Assembly: GCA_963820375.1 (NCBI GenBank)
Contig: CAWFZX010000001.1
Coordinates: 13,546 to 77,545 of the forward strand
Direction of reading: 5' to 3'
Length of the DNA stretch: 64,000 nucleotides
DNA from: AWTP1-13 sp963820375
Lineage (GTDB): Bacteria; Pseudomonadota; Alphaproteobacteria; Rhizobiales; Hyphomicrobiaceae
In this document: positions 18,092 to 26,712 of the stretch, piece after piece
Layout of the letters: each line of letters begins with the position of its first letter
Position numbering within the stretch: position 1 is the stretch's first letter
Made by a program: the position numbers and the translations under genes
The notes under the pieces: model-generated
Databases searched by the model: none
Told to the model about the DNA's origin: nothing
The model's input: only the letters and a program-made list of their open reading frames with translations

Positions 18092-18371
18092 ATGTCCCGG
18101 TTGACCAAGAGCCTCGGGAGGACCGACGGGGCCATTCGCGAACTGACCGGACGGATCCAACTCTACCGCAATCGGATTGCGCGAAGATCCAGAGAATCCT
18201 GCGTTAGCCGAACAAGCGGCGCAGCTCCTTCCCAGCGCGAATGCTGCTCTTGATGGGCTGGTGAAGTATCGCAAACGCCTCCTCCATGCTGCTGAGGTGG
18301 AAGCCTACTTATCACCGCACGACGTCACTAATCCGGCGCGTCCTTCGCTGATCCCTCGCTACAGCAGGTAG
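18092..18371 (+). pseudogene. small hypothetical ORF split over two frames
   Basis: ATG 18092 opens MSRLTKSLGRTDGAIREL, continuing to QLYRNRIA. At about 18177 the sensible reading jumps one frame to LREDPENPALAEQAAQLLPS, continuing through YRKRLLHAAEVEAYLS to a stop at 18371. Both halves have ordinary protein composition and join naturally, which suggests one small alpha-helical protein of about 90 aa broken by an indel. GGAGG lies 8 nt before ATG 18092. No family recognised. Confidence 0.35.
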
Positions 18372-18554
18372 TCTCTCGGCCGACTGCTATAGCCGCGAAA
18401 TTTTCCCGTCTAGCCGGGCCCAGGCGTCCGTAACCGGTATCGTCAAGCACACAAGGAACCGTGGGGACCATAGGCCTCCCGATGGATAGATTTCTTTTAA
18501 GCAGGGCTTCACGCCGACCGCGTCTTTAGGAGGGTAGCGATGAAGACATTACAC

Positions 18555-19000
18555 AGAAGGTGCGCGACTGCACAAGAAGGAGGTGGTCGCCTGCCTTCGG
18601 CTAGCAATCCGAGGGACGGCGACTTACGAGGTGCGCCGATTTCCGACGACGACCCGAGGTCTGCTGGAGCTTGCGGATTGGCTGGAACCCGGGTGCACCC
18701 ATGTGGCGATGGAGGCAATGGGCATCTACTGAAGCCTATCTGGCACACCCTGGAAGGGCGGTTCCAACAGATCCTAGCCAACGCGGCCCATATCAACGGT
18801 GTACCCGGGCGCAAAAGCGACACGAACGATGCGGCCTGGATCGCCGATCTGCTAGCGCATAGCCTGATCCCGGGGAGCTTTGTGCCACCGCAGCCAATCC
18901 AAGAACTGCGCGATCTGACGCGGACCAGGAAGCAACTTTACGCGCGAGATCGTGCAGCACACTCAGCGCAATCGGCGCTGGTCGTTGCGCGCATCAGCGC
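18555..19000 (+). pseudogene. IS110-family transposase remnant
   Basis: DEDD-type transposase fragment. One frame encodes LHKKEVVACLRLA, LLELADWLEPGCTHVAMEAM and GIY, then hits TGA at 18730. Adding one G there (TACTG-AAGCC) continues in the next frame as KPIWHTLEGRFQQILANAAH, GRKSDTNDAAWIADLLAH and QELRDLTRTRKQLY. A further shift near 18940 gives REIVQHTQR. The C-terminal part of the transposase is missing. This is an inactive relic; ends of the element and a target duplication were not found. Confidence 0.8.
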
Positions 19001-19268
19001 CGGTTGCTGCGTGTCTGTCCTTCCTGCAACGGCTGCACCCATTCACGCCGCGGTCACAGGAGCTTCATCTTTCTGCAATGGCGTATTGCGGAATCGTCAG
19101 CTGCTTTTGGGCGGTGCCCCCGCACACACAAGCCGATCAACCGATCATTGGTCAGCGCATGCGTGGGAGTGGTTGGCTTGGCCCCGCCAATTGGCTATCC
19201 ATCGCTGACAACACCCGCCGCCCGCGGGTCTCCCCTATAATAAGCCGTGGCAGATTGAACCCATCGCA

Positions 19269-20894
19269 ATGACCCCTACGCGCTCGAATGCCGACCGCTG
19301 CCCGCGCCGTCCCCGGCGACCCACGATTACGCGTCGGCAAGCCCTCGCTGCACCGAGCGCCTTTGCCATCGGCGTGCTCACGGCGGGCTCTTTGGTACTG
19401 GCGAGGGGTGGCGATCCATTTACGCTGGGGGTGGCAGCAGGTGATCCTGCGCCCGATGGCTTTGTGCTGTGGACGCGTCTGGCGGTGGAGCCGCTCGCGG
19501 CCGACGGCCTGGGAGGTATGCTCGGACCGGTTGCCGTCACTTGGGAGGTCGCCTCCGATGAGACGATGCAGCACGTCGTTCGCACCGGACTGGTCGAGGC
19601 CGCCGCGCCATCGGCGCATTCGGTGCACGTCGAAGTAGGCGGGTTGGAACCCAATCGACCCTATTGGTACCGGTTTGCGGCACTCGGTGCGCGCAGTGCG
19701 ATCGGCCGCGCCCGCACAACACCGGGATTGGCCGACCGGCTGGATCACTTGCGCTTCGCCTTTGCCTCCTGCTCAAATTGGCAGTTGGGCTATTTCAGCG
19801 CCTATCGACACATCGTCGAGGAGCAACCCGATCTCGTCATTTTTCTAGGAGACTATATCTACGAGTACAGCATCCCTGCCACTTCCGCCTCGGCAGGCCG
19901 TATCGTGCGCGCGCACGACGGCCCGACCGCAACCGATCTCACCGGCTATCGCAACCGTTACGCCCTCTACCGCACGGATCCGGATCTGCAGGCGCTACAC
20001 GCAGCGGCCGCCTGTCTTGTGACCTGGGACGACCATGAGGTGGAGAACGACTACGCCAATGAATGGTCACAAGACATGCGCGTCCCGCCGGCAGATTTCT
20101 TGCGGCGACGGGCCGCAGCCTATCAAGCCTACTACGAACACATGCCACTGCGCCCACGCGCAATCGTGCCAAACCCATCCCTGCGCCTTTATGGCCGGCT
20201 GCCGTTCGGCAACCTCGTAACCTTCTCCGTTTTGGACGGCCGCCAGTATCGATCAAAACAGCCCTGCGAGGTGCCGCCGTCGCGGCGCGGGCATGTTGCT
20301 CCGGACAGCTGCAGCGAACGTCTTGATCGGCAGCGCACGCTGTTGGGCTACGAACAAGAGCAATGGCTGAGCGAGGGGTTCAAGCGGACCAACACCGCCT
20401 GGAATGTCGTTGCCCAGGCGCAACTCGTGGCGCAGCTGCGCCAAAAGAACCGGGTTGGCGAGGTTGGCTATTGGACGGATGGTTGGGACGGATACCCTGC
20501 CGCGCGGCAGCGTTTGCTCGACGCCATCGCCGCAAGCCGAGTGCCAAACCCCGTGTTTATCGGTGGCGATATCCATTCCTTCTGGGCAACGGACCTCAAG
20601 CAGGACTTCAACAATCCGCTGTCGGCAACCCTCGCCACGGAATTCGTGGGAACGTCCATCACCTCGGACCCACCGCCGCACGGCCTGATCGCCGGGCTGC
20701 TGCCCGAAAACCCGCACGTGCGCTACTTCGAAAGTCGCTATCGCGGCTACGTGGTGGTCGACGTCAATCGTGATCGGATGCAGGCCCGCTTCCGCGCCAT
20801 CTCTGATCGCCAGGACCCGCGGGCAACCGTATCAACGCTCAAGCAATTCATTGTGGTCAACGGGGCACCCGGCGCCATCGACAGCAATGGCTAG
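19269..20894 (+). CDS. phoD: PhoD-like alkaline phosphatase/phosphodiesterase, Tat-exported
   Basis: Secreted metallophosphoesterase of the PhoD family releasing phosphate from organic phosphates. The 541 aa start with a twin-arginine-like signal (TITRRQALAAPSAFAIGVL). An N-terminal Fn3-like domain (GVAAGDPAPDGFVLWTRLA, about 57-75) follows. The catalytic domain has FASCSNWQLGYFSAYRHI, VIFLGDYIYEY, TWDDHEVENDYANEW and FIGGDIHSFWATDL, which carry metal ligands. It is a single gene, convergent with the small secreted gene downstream. No Pho box was identified by eye. Confidence 0.92.
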   Translation: MTPTRSNADRCPRRPRRPTITRRQALAAPSAFAIGVLTAGSLVLARGGDPFTLGVAAGDPAPDGFVLWTRLAVEPLAADGLGGMLGPVAVTWEVASDETMQHVVRTGLVEAAAPSAHSVHVEVGGLEPNRPYWYRFAALGARSAIGRARTTPGLADRLDHLRFAFASCSNWQLGYFSAYRHIVEEQPDLVIFLGDYIYEYSIPATSASAGRIVRAHDGPTATDLTGYRNRYALYRTDPDLQALHAAAACLVTWDDHEVENDYANEWSQDMRVPPADFLRRRAAAYQAYYEHMPLRPRAIVPNPSLRLYGRLPFGNLVTFSVLDGRQYRSKQPCEVPPSRRGHVAPDSCSERLDRQRTLLGYEQEQWLSEGFKRTNTAWNVVAQAQLVAQLRQKNRVGEVGYWTDGWDGYPAARQRLLDAIAASRVPNPVFIGGDIHSFWATDLKQDFNNPLSATLATEFVGTSITSDPPPHGLIAGLLPENPHVRYFESRYRGYVVVDVNRDRMQARFRAISDRQDPRATVSTLKQFIVVNGAPGAIDSNG

Positions 20895-21051
20895 CGTTTT
20901 CTGCGGGGACCGTGGACCCCAAGCGTCGACACACCGCTCCCACGCTCAACTGACCTACGCCTGACGCCGGTCACCACCGGGTTGGGCAGGAGGTGCAACC
21001 CCTGGCCAGCGCCGGCAGTTCAGATGGTGCGATCCCTGGCAATACAGGACG

Positions 21052-21342
21052 CTACTTCTCCTGCTGCAGCATGAATCGAACACGCCGCTGCACCACGCGA
21101 CGGCAGGTGCGGGTCCAGTCTTGCTTGCTCATGTGTGTGCCCTTGTCCCAGTCCTTGATGCAGTCGCTCAGATACTGGGCGCCGAGTTTCTGGACTTCGG
21201 CTTCGGACACGGTGCTATCAGGCTTTGGCGTTGCCGAGGACGGGGTGCCTTGGCGTTTCCCGGTTGCAGAACCGGACTGGCCGTGGGCAACGCTGCACGC
21301 GAGCAATAGCGAGATGGCACCAACAAGAAGGCGGGTTCGCAT
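21052..21342 (-). CDS. small secreted hypothetical protein, 96 aa
   Basis: Begins with a clear Sec signal peptide (MRTRLLVGAISLLLACSVAHG). A Ser/Thr/Pro-rich linker follows, then a helical C-terminal half containing LSDCIKDWDKGTHMSKQDW and TCRRVVQRRVRFML. The two Cys could form a disulfide. No family recognised by name; small periplasmic proteins with this CIKDWDxxTHMxxxxW pattern are frequent in Bradyrhizobium-like genomes (recollection, unverified). Convergent with the phosphatase gene. Confidence 0.7.
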   Translation of the reverse strand: MRTRLLVGAISLLLACSVAHGQSGSATGKRQGTPSSATPKPDSTVSEAEVQKLGAQYLSDCIKDWDKGTHMSKQDWTRTCRRVVQRRVRFMLQQEK

Positions 21343-21554
21343 GTGGGGACAAACCTAAATTTCGAGCACGTACTGTCGTGCTGTGAGACCGGCAGCTCAT
21401 TGGTCTTACTGCATTATTGCCTGGGAAGATAGCGATGGAAGGAGAATATGCGCCCAGCTGCGCCGCGTTGGGGCTACCTTGCGGCTTCTCGTTTCTGGAG
21501 ATGCTGCGACGGGCCGCAAGCGGTTAGTCCCGCAAGCGGCCCCGCGCCTGTTCT

Positions 21555-21914
21555 CTAATAGAGGCTACCTCCGCATTCCCGGCGATAGCGTCGACAATTG
21601 CCCTCGCCAATTTCGCCGCGCCGTTCTTTGTAAAGGCACGCTTGCCGCAACTGCCCACAATAGGACAGGCGTCTGCTGCACTCGGCGCGATAACGACGGC
21701 AGTTGCCTTCTCCCACCTCGCCGCGTTCCTCCTTATACGTGCAGGCGCGACGTAAGCGTTCGCAATGATCGCCGCGCCAATACTGAATTTGCTCGATCTG
21801 TTTTGCGTGGGCGGCGGTGCCTTGGCCGCCAGCAAGGGGTATCGCCAGAGCCGCCGTGCCACTGCCGAGCGCCGAGGCGACGGCCACAATCGTGAAAGCG
21901 ATCATCGTCCGCAT
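21555..21914 (-). CDS. secreted Cys-rich two-repeat protein, 119 aa
   Basis: A signal peptide (about 1-24, ending ALA) is followed by two near-identical units of about 35 residues. Each has the form CX6CX13CX6C with the core YKExRGExGEGNCRRYRxEC: CERLRRAC...GEVGEGNCRRYRAEC and CGQLRQAC...GEIGEGNCRRYRREC. Eight regularly spaced Cys imply disulfide-stabilised repeats in the periplasm or outside the cell. The start has a GGAGTGAAGGAA ribosome-binding stretch. Function unknown; possible roles are envelope binding or stress. Confidence 0.75.
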   Translation of the reverse strand: MRTMIAFTIVAVASALGSGTAALAIPLAGGQGTAAHAKQIEQIQYWRGDHCERLRRACTYKEERGEVGEGNCRRYRAECSRRLSYCGQLRQACLYKERRGEIGEGNCRRYRRECGGSLY

Positions 21915-22335
21915 GTTCCTTCACTCCCAGTAAATGACGATTTGCCCGAACGCGATCGCCGGCTACTGCGCCACGCAACCATGGTCCAATTTGAGCGGTT
22001 GGCTGAACGCCCGCACACAGAACTGTTCATGGGTCATTCAGCTGGCCGCGAGGTTGAGGTCGCCCGTCACTGGCAGGCAAAGCTCGCTCTCCTCCCGACG
22101 CCCGCTGGTCATTGCGCGGCCAAGATCGGTTGCGTCCCGTCTCGAGGCGACGCCGACATTACCGGCCCTGCGCTCGCGCAAATGGGTCTGCGTGGTGGAG
22201 CCCGAGCACGACGAGATTGCCTTGGCGGCCAACGCCTCCCCGGCGCTGGCCCGCGGCGGGACCGCGAAGGCTCGCCACCAACCGGCGCGGTATGTTATGT
22301 TTTCGCGGTCTGTAAAACATTAGAAGGGGCCAGCA
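21915..22335. other. intergenic region between divergent small genes
   Basis: About 420 bases separating the minus-strand Cys-repeat gene from the plus-strand 91-aa gene, so it should hold both promoters. None matching a known consensus could be picked out. The stretch just before 22320 is AT-richer. The overlapping frames lack motifs. Confidence 0.35.
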
Positions 22336-22611
22336 ATGGCGAAGAAATTGGGAAAACGCGAGAAGCTCGATCTCATTTTATCGGAGCTATCGGCGCTAAG
22401 GGCCGATATCAAAAAACTGCTGACGCAACGGTCGTCCGGCGCCGATCGCGATCCCCAAAGTCGCCCGACGTCGGTGCGCCCGCTACGAGCAAAAAAGGCC
22501 GCAAAGCGCAGCAGCGCGCCTCGCAAGCGGGCCGAGGTCAAATCGAAGCCGGTGTTGGTTGAGCCTGCGGAGGGGAAGCCTGCGGTGCAGCCGGCGAGCC
22601 GCATTGCCTAG
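22336..22611 (+). CDS. hypothetical protein with coiled coil and basic tail, 91 aa
   Basis: The N-terminal third is a Lys-rich amphipathic helix (KREKLDLILSELSALRADIK) likely to self-associate. The rest is Pro/Lys/Arg-rich and probably disordered (RAKKAAKRSSAPRKRAEVK). No signal peptide. A strong ribosome-binding site AGAAGGGG lies just upstream of the ATG. The architecture resembles small nucleoid- or RNA-associated proteins but no family is recognised. It stands alone. Confidence 0.65.
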   Translation: MAKKLGKREKLDLILSELSALRADIKKLLTQRSSGADRDPQSRPTSVRPLRAKKAAKRSSAPRKRAEVKSKPVLVEPAEGKPAVQPASRIA

Positions 22612-22827
22612 TTCTTGGCGCGGACGCGATATTCTGTCTCGGCGTGCAGAGTTGATCGCCTGAGAACGGACGTTCAGCAGTCATTTGTCCATACGCTTCC
22701 TATCGCCGACTTTGCCGGCAACCCCGGCCTTACCTTTGACATGGCCAGCGCTGGCGGCCCTCCTCGATCACAGCCGCTGCAATTGTCCGGGCCCGTTGCT
22801 GTTGCACGGAACGTGAGGGAAGCCGGC
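22612..22827. other. intergenic sequence, no gene seen
   Basis: Part of a roughly 700-base interval before the SDR gene. It holds only frames that look like shadows; the one exception is the tiny membrane ORF at 22828. Confidence 0.3.
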
Positions 22828-22947
22828 ATGATCCTCTTTGACGGGTTCCTGGCCGTTCTGCTCGGCTCGCTGTTGCTATCGGCTTTGGCCAGGCAAAATC
22901 CGAATGCCGAACCCAGCGCACTTGGCGCTTCGGCGGCAGGGTGCTGA
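22828..22947 (+). CDS. possible tiny membrane peptide, 39 aa
   Basis: ATG 22828 follows GAGGGAAG by a normal distance and opens MILFDGFLAVLLGSLLLSAL, a single hydrophobic helix. A short Ala/Pro-rich tail ends in GC. It may be a genuine single-pass small protein or an accidental hydrophobic frame. No family recognised. Confidence 0.25.
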   Translation: MILFDGFLAVLLGSLLLSALARQNPNAEPSALGASAAGC

Positions 22948-23313
22948 CCTTTGGTCCACGTGCGCCGCGCAGCATCCTGGAGTTGAGAATTGGCGTTGGC
23001 ACGTCTTTGTCGCGCCGGTTCTTTGAGAGATGCCTCCTGCGACAGCTTACGACGCGATCTGAGGGGGCAATTGACCTTCAGGCCATGCTTGTGCGAAGGC
23101 ACGGGGTGAAGGCCGCCCGGGACCTGCCGCACCCCCCAGGCGCTAGCCGGCGCTCGTCGACCATGAACCGGCCCGTCAGGCAGTGCTCGCCATGCGGTCG
23201 CAGTGGCAAGCTTGGCAATGCCGCTGTTCACCACTGGGAAGCGGAGATAGACCCCCTTGAATTGAGGCACGATCAATTGCGGCACGTTGTGCCAACCGAT
23301 AGGACACAACAGC
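22948..23313. other. intergenic region upstream of SDR gene
   Basis: About 365 bases. I see no gene, repeat or promoter consensus. Confidence 0.3.
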
Positions 23314-24087
23314 ATGGCGCGTATCTTCATCACCGGATCATCGACCGGACTTGGTCTGATGGCGGGACAGCTGCTGATCGAACAAGGCCATGGGGTGGTG
23401 TTGCATGGCCGCAATCGCGCGCGCGCCGATGCGGCCATGGCCGCCGCGCCGGCCGCTGAGGCCGTCGTCGTCGGCGATCTCTCGCGCATCGGAGACATGC
23501 AAGCGGTTGCCGATCAGGTCAATCGGCTTGGCCGCTTCGACGCCGTGATCCACAATGCTGGTATCGGCTATCAAGAGCAGAAGCGGATCGAAACGGAGGA
23601 TGGGCTGGCGCACGTGTTCGCCATCAACGTCCTTGCTCCATACCTTCTCACCGCCTTGATCGAGCGGCCCGATCGGCTTGTGTATCTCAGTTCCGGAATG
23701 CACCACGGCGCCAAGCCGAACTTCGCTGACCTTTTGTGGAGCAAACGGCCCTGGCAAGGTGCGCAAGCCTATGCCGAGAGTAAACTTTATGACGTGGTAT
23801 TGGCTTTTGCGGTGGCCCGCCTTTGGCCGATGGTCCGCGCCAACGCGCTTGAGCCGGGCTGGGTCCCAACCCGCATGGGCGGCCCTGGGGCAACGGGCGA
23901 CATGAGCAAGGCGCATGTGACGCAAGCGTGGCTTGCGGCCAGTCAGGATGCCCTCGCCCTTTCGAGCGGCCAATATTTCTACCACCAGTCCTTGCGTGCG
24001 CCGAACCCGGCAGCAAAGGATGAAGCGGCGCAGGACAAATTGCTCGATGCCTGCGCGCGCCTCTCGGGCACGACCTTGAGGGCCTAG
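23314..24087 (+). CDS. SDR-family NAD(P)-dependent oxidoreductase
   Basis: Classical short-chain dehydrogenase, 257 aa. The nucleotide-binding motif is TGSSTGLG (7-14), with NAG at about 81-83, catalytic Ser in VYLSSGMHHG (about 126-127), and Tyr153/Lys157 in YAESK. The ATG at 23314 is chosen because the fold begins there directly (MARIFITGSS); the frame stays open 27 bases upstream. Substrate cannot be inferred. It is a single gene, and its downstream neighbour is on the opposite strand. Confidence 0.88.
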   Translation: MARIFITGSSTGLGLMAGQLLIEQGHGVVLHGRNRARADAAMAAAPAAEAVVVGDLSRIGDMQAVADQVNRLGRFDAVIHNAGIGYQEQKRIETEDGLAHVFAINVLAPYLLTALIERPDRLVYLSSGMHHGAKPNFADLLWSKRPWQGAQAYAESKLYDVVLAFAVARLWPMVRANALEPGWVPTRMGGPGATGDMSKAHVTQAWLAASQDALALSSGQYFYHQSLRAPNPAAKDEAAQDKLLDACARLSGTTLRA

Positions 24088-24413
24088 GGTCTGCGCGCGA
24101 CCCGCCCAACCCGATTTCGGCGCACCATCAATTTTGTGCTGATCGCCGGCGGCTCCGGCAGCCGGCCAAGCGCTGGATTAGGGCAGCAAGGGTCAGGTGC
24201 CGTTCCTGTCGCCTTGCTGTGGACGTTTTGCGGAGCCGTCCGGCGCGGGGCTCGTATTCCCGCGGTTCTGACGATCCCCTGTCGCACCGACTTGCCCGGT
24301 TTTGAGGGGGCAGGCGACAGTCTTTTTTGCCACGGACCGGTTGTCAGCTCTGTGCAGCGGGCAGCGGTGCCCTCGAGCACCGCTGCCACGCAAGGAGGGA
24401 AGGCCGCTGGATT
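24088..24413. other. intergenic region between convergent genes
   Basis: About 325 bases between the SDR stop and the cyclase-family stop. Both genes should terminate here, but no hairpin followed by a T tract was recognised. Confidence 0.3.
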
Positions 24414-25511
24414 TTAGTACAAGACCACTGGGTTTGCGGGTGAGCCCGTGCCACCCACAATCCTCAGCGGCGCCCAAATGAACGCGCCTTCGGTGATTTT
24501 GGCGTCGATCAGCGACTTGGTGTCCACGTTCTCGAGGTTCCAAATGCCGCGTCGCGTCTGCATCTCGGTGTGGCACGGCACGGCATAGTCGGTGCCCTGT
24601 TCGCCGGCTGGCTGGGCGTCGTTGGCCGAAGTGTCACCCATCATCAGAGCGATATCTCGCGAGGCCATGTATTCGCAAGCGCTGATGCCAAAGCCCGGTT
24701 CTCCCTGCGCAAACAGGTCCCGCGCCGCTTTGCGCTCGTCGGAGCTCATGGCTTTGTAGCGATCGTTGCTCCAGGAATTGCCCTGGCCGGTGTGCAAGGC
24801 AACGCAGTCGCCTGCGCCGATCTCGGCGAGGCCCTGCGCTTTGACGATGGCTTGCACATCTTCACCGGTAATGATGCCAGGCTCACCTGGAGCCTTGGGA
24901 ATGGGCAGCATTTCCGCGCTGGCCGGAATCCTCCCCTGGGACTTGCGGTAGGCTACCGCGTCCAACACAACGAGACGGCAAACAAACCCCAATTCACCCA
25001 CGTGCTCGACGCCATTGGGGCCCATGCCCGCTGCTCGTCCGCCCGGGCCGCGCTCATAGGACTGGGGAAACAAGTTCCCGTTGTAGAAAAACATGCCCTT
25101 CGAGGTATTGACGCCGATATGACCGGGTCCGTCGAATTGCGTGCCGATCTGCCCGATTTCGGTGGTGACATATTCATCATGATAAACCATCGCATTCTTA
25201 CCAAACGGGCCCGCGTGCGGTGTGCCAGGCAGAACCATGCTCCACCCCCGCATACCGACCGCTGGAATCTCGCGATGATAGTATTTGCCGACCGTCAGGG
25301 ACTTGAACTGTTTCACCGTCGCCAGCGCCCGCTTGACGTTGTCGGCGTTCTTCGTGTGATTGGCGGAGCCGCTCCTGTCATCCTTGCCCCACTTCGAGGG
25401 TGCCCAGTTTTCGGCGAAGGGCTTTTCCGCTGAGGGACCCGGCAGGAGTTGCGCGGCGGCGGAACCGCCGACGGCGCAGAGGAGTGCACTGGCGAGCACG
25501 GAATATCTCAT
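24414..25511 (-). CDS. secreted cyclase-family (kynurenine formamidase-like) hydrolase
   Basis: 365 aa with a Sec signal peptide (MRYSVLASALLCAVGGSAAA). The cyclase/KynB-type fold (PF04199-like) is indicated by GQIGTQFDGPGHIGV, which corresponds to the metal-binding HxGTHxDxPxH motif with Gln replacing one His. Further motifs are GAGDCVALHTGQGNSW and PCHTEMQTRRGIWNLENV. GTQxDGxGH variants are a known subgroup of cyclase-family proteins. Substrate unknown, probably an amide or lactone. The start has a near-perfect AGGAGGAAAT ribosome-binding site. Confidence 0.88.
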   Translation of the reverse strand: MRYSVLASALLCAVGGSAAAQLLPGPSAEKPFAENWAPSKWGKDDRSGSANHTKNADNVKRALATVKQFKSLTVGKYYHREIPAVGMRGWSMVLPGTPHAGPFGKNAMVYHDEYVTTEIGQIGTQFDGPGHIGVNTSKGMFFYNGNLFPQSYERGPGGRAAGMGPNGVEHVGELGFVCRLVVLDAVAYRKSQGRIPASAEMLPIPKAPGEPGIITGEDVQAIVKAQGLAEIGAGDCVALHTGQGNSWSNDRYKAMSSDERKAARDLFAQGEPGFGISACEYMASRDIALMMGDTSANDAQPAGEQGTDYAVPCHTEMQTRRGIWNLENVDTKSLIDAKITEGAFIWAPLRIVGGTGSPANPVVLY

Positions 25512-25895
25512 CGCTTATTTCCTCCTAGACTTGGGTTGCTAGCGATGCGTCCGATCACACGCGAGATGCGGGGCCCGCAAAGCGCCCTCCCGTGCCCGGA
25601 GGCATGGCAGCAGCAACTCTAGCAGATGGCGCAGCCAAGTGCTCTGCGTTTTCTGAAGCAAGCGTCCGTCAGGCGTTGGCGAGCGACTTGCCGCCTTTTA
25701 AGGATGTTGCGGCTCAACGCTCGATCATAGCGTGGCCGCACTTTGAGCGACACGCACGCTCGCGCTCATGAGGCAGAGGCTCTCGGCGCTGGCGACCGGG
25801 CCTTGGCAAATCCGTGGGCCCTGAGGCACACGTCTGGGCGCGGCGGGTGTTATCCTCGCCCGAACCGGTTTGGAAAGGCAGGGGAGCGCACACGG
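25512..25895. other. intergenic region between divergent genes
   Basis: About 380 bases separating the cyclase-family gene from the dienelactone hydrolase. The hydrolase frame stays open through part of it, but composition there is not protein-like. No promoter consensus recognised. Confidence 0.3.
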
Positions 25896-26612
25896 ATGCT
25901 CACCAGAGATGTCACCTATCGCGACCAGGCTGCAACTCTGCGGGGATTTCTGGCCTACGAGGAGATGGCGCCGGGCCGGCGGCCGGGCGTGCTGGTGATC
26001 CACGAGGGATTGGGGCTCAATGAGCACGCCATGCAGCGGGCGCGCAGGCTCGCCGACCTCGGCTATGTCGCCTTGGCTGCCGATATGTTCGGTGATCGCC
26101 GGCAGGCCAGGGACCTGCAAGAGGCGCGCGAGCTGATGGGCGAGCTGCGCGACGACCCGGCAAAGCTCCGGGCGCGCGCCCGCGCTGCGCTTGCAACCTT
26201 GGCAACTCTGCGGCAGGTGGATGCCGAGCGCCTTGCGGCCGTCGGGTTTTGTTTTGGCGGCTCGGCTGCGCTCGAGCTTGCGCGCGATGGTGCCGATCTT
26301 CGGGCGGTTGTCAGTTTCCATGGCGGGCTCACGACCAAAGCGCCCGCAACCCCAGGGCAAGTGCGGGCGAGCCTTATGGTGTGCACCGGTGCCGATGATC
26401 CGCTGGCACCCTCAGAGCAGGTGATCGCCTTCCAACAAGAGATGCGCGCAGCCAAGGTGGAGGACTGGCAGGTCATCAGCTACGGCAACACGCGGCACGG
26501 CTTCACCAATCCCGCAGCTGACGGCTCAATCCTGCCGGCCGCCCACTACCACGCGAGGTCGGACCGCCGCGCGTGGTCGGCCATGCAACTGTTTCTCGCT
26601 GAAGTGGTGTGA
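25896..26612 (+). CDS. dienelactone hydrolase-family protein
   Basis: Alpha/beta hydrolase, 238 aa, with the Cys-Asp-His triad of dienelactone hydrolases: Cys119 in AVGFCFGGSAA, Asp167/168 in GADDPLAP, His201 in NTRHGFTNP, and the oxyanion Glu37 in VIHEGLGLNEH. These enzymes open cyclic lactones in catabolism of aromatics, though many homologues have other ester substrates. The ATG at 25896 is preceded by GGGGAG and begins the fold directly; the longer frame upstream is discounted. Confidence 0.9.
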   Translation: MLTRDVTYRDQAATLRGFLAYEEMAPGRRPGVLVIHEGLGLNEHAMQRARRLADLGYVALAADMFGDRRQARDLQEARELMGELRDDPAKLRARARAALATLATLRQVDAERLAAVGFCFGGSAALELARDGADLRAVVSFHGGLTTKAPATPGQVRASLMVCTGADDPLAPSEQVIAFQQEMRAAKVEDWQVISYGNTRHGFTNPAADGSILPAAHYHARSDRRAWSAMQLFLAEVV

Positions 26613-26712
26613 CGTGGACGCTAACGCAGGCTGATAGCAAAGCCGTTCGCGGCAGCGCCGCGCCCGGTAGACAGAGGTGCTGAGCCCCTGTCCCGGCGTC
26701 AGGGTTTAAGAG

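Noticed and set aside
22674..23498. 274-codon minus-strand frame
   Set aside because: Runs into the SDR gene on the opposite strand and shows no protein-like motif.
24193..24417. terminator between the convergent SDR and cyclase-family genes
   Set aside because: No stem followed by a T tract could be found by eye.
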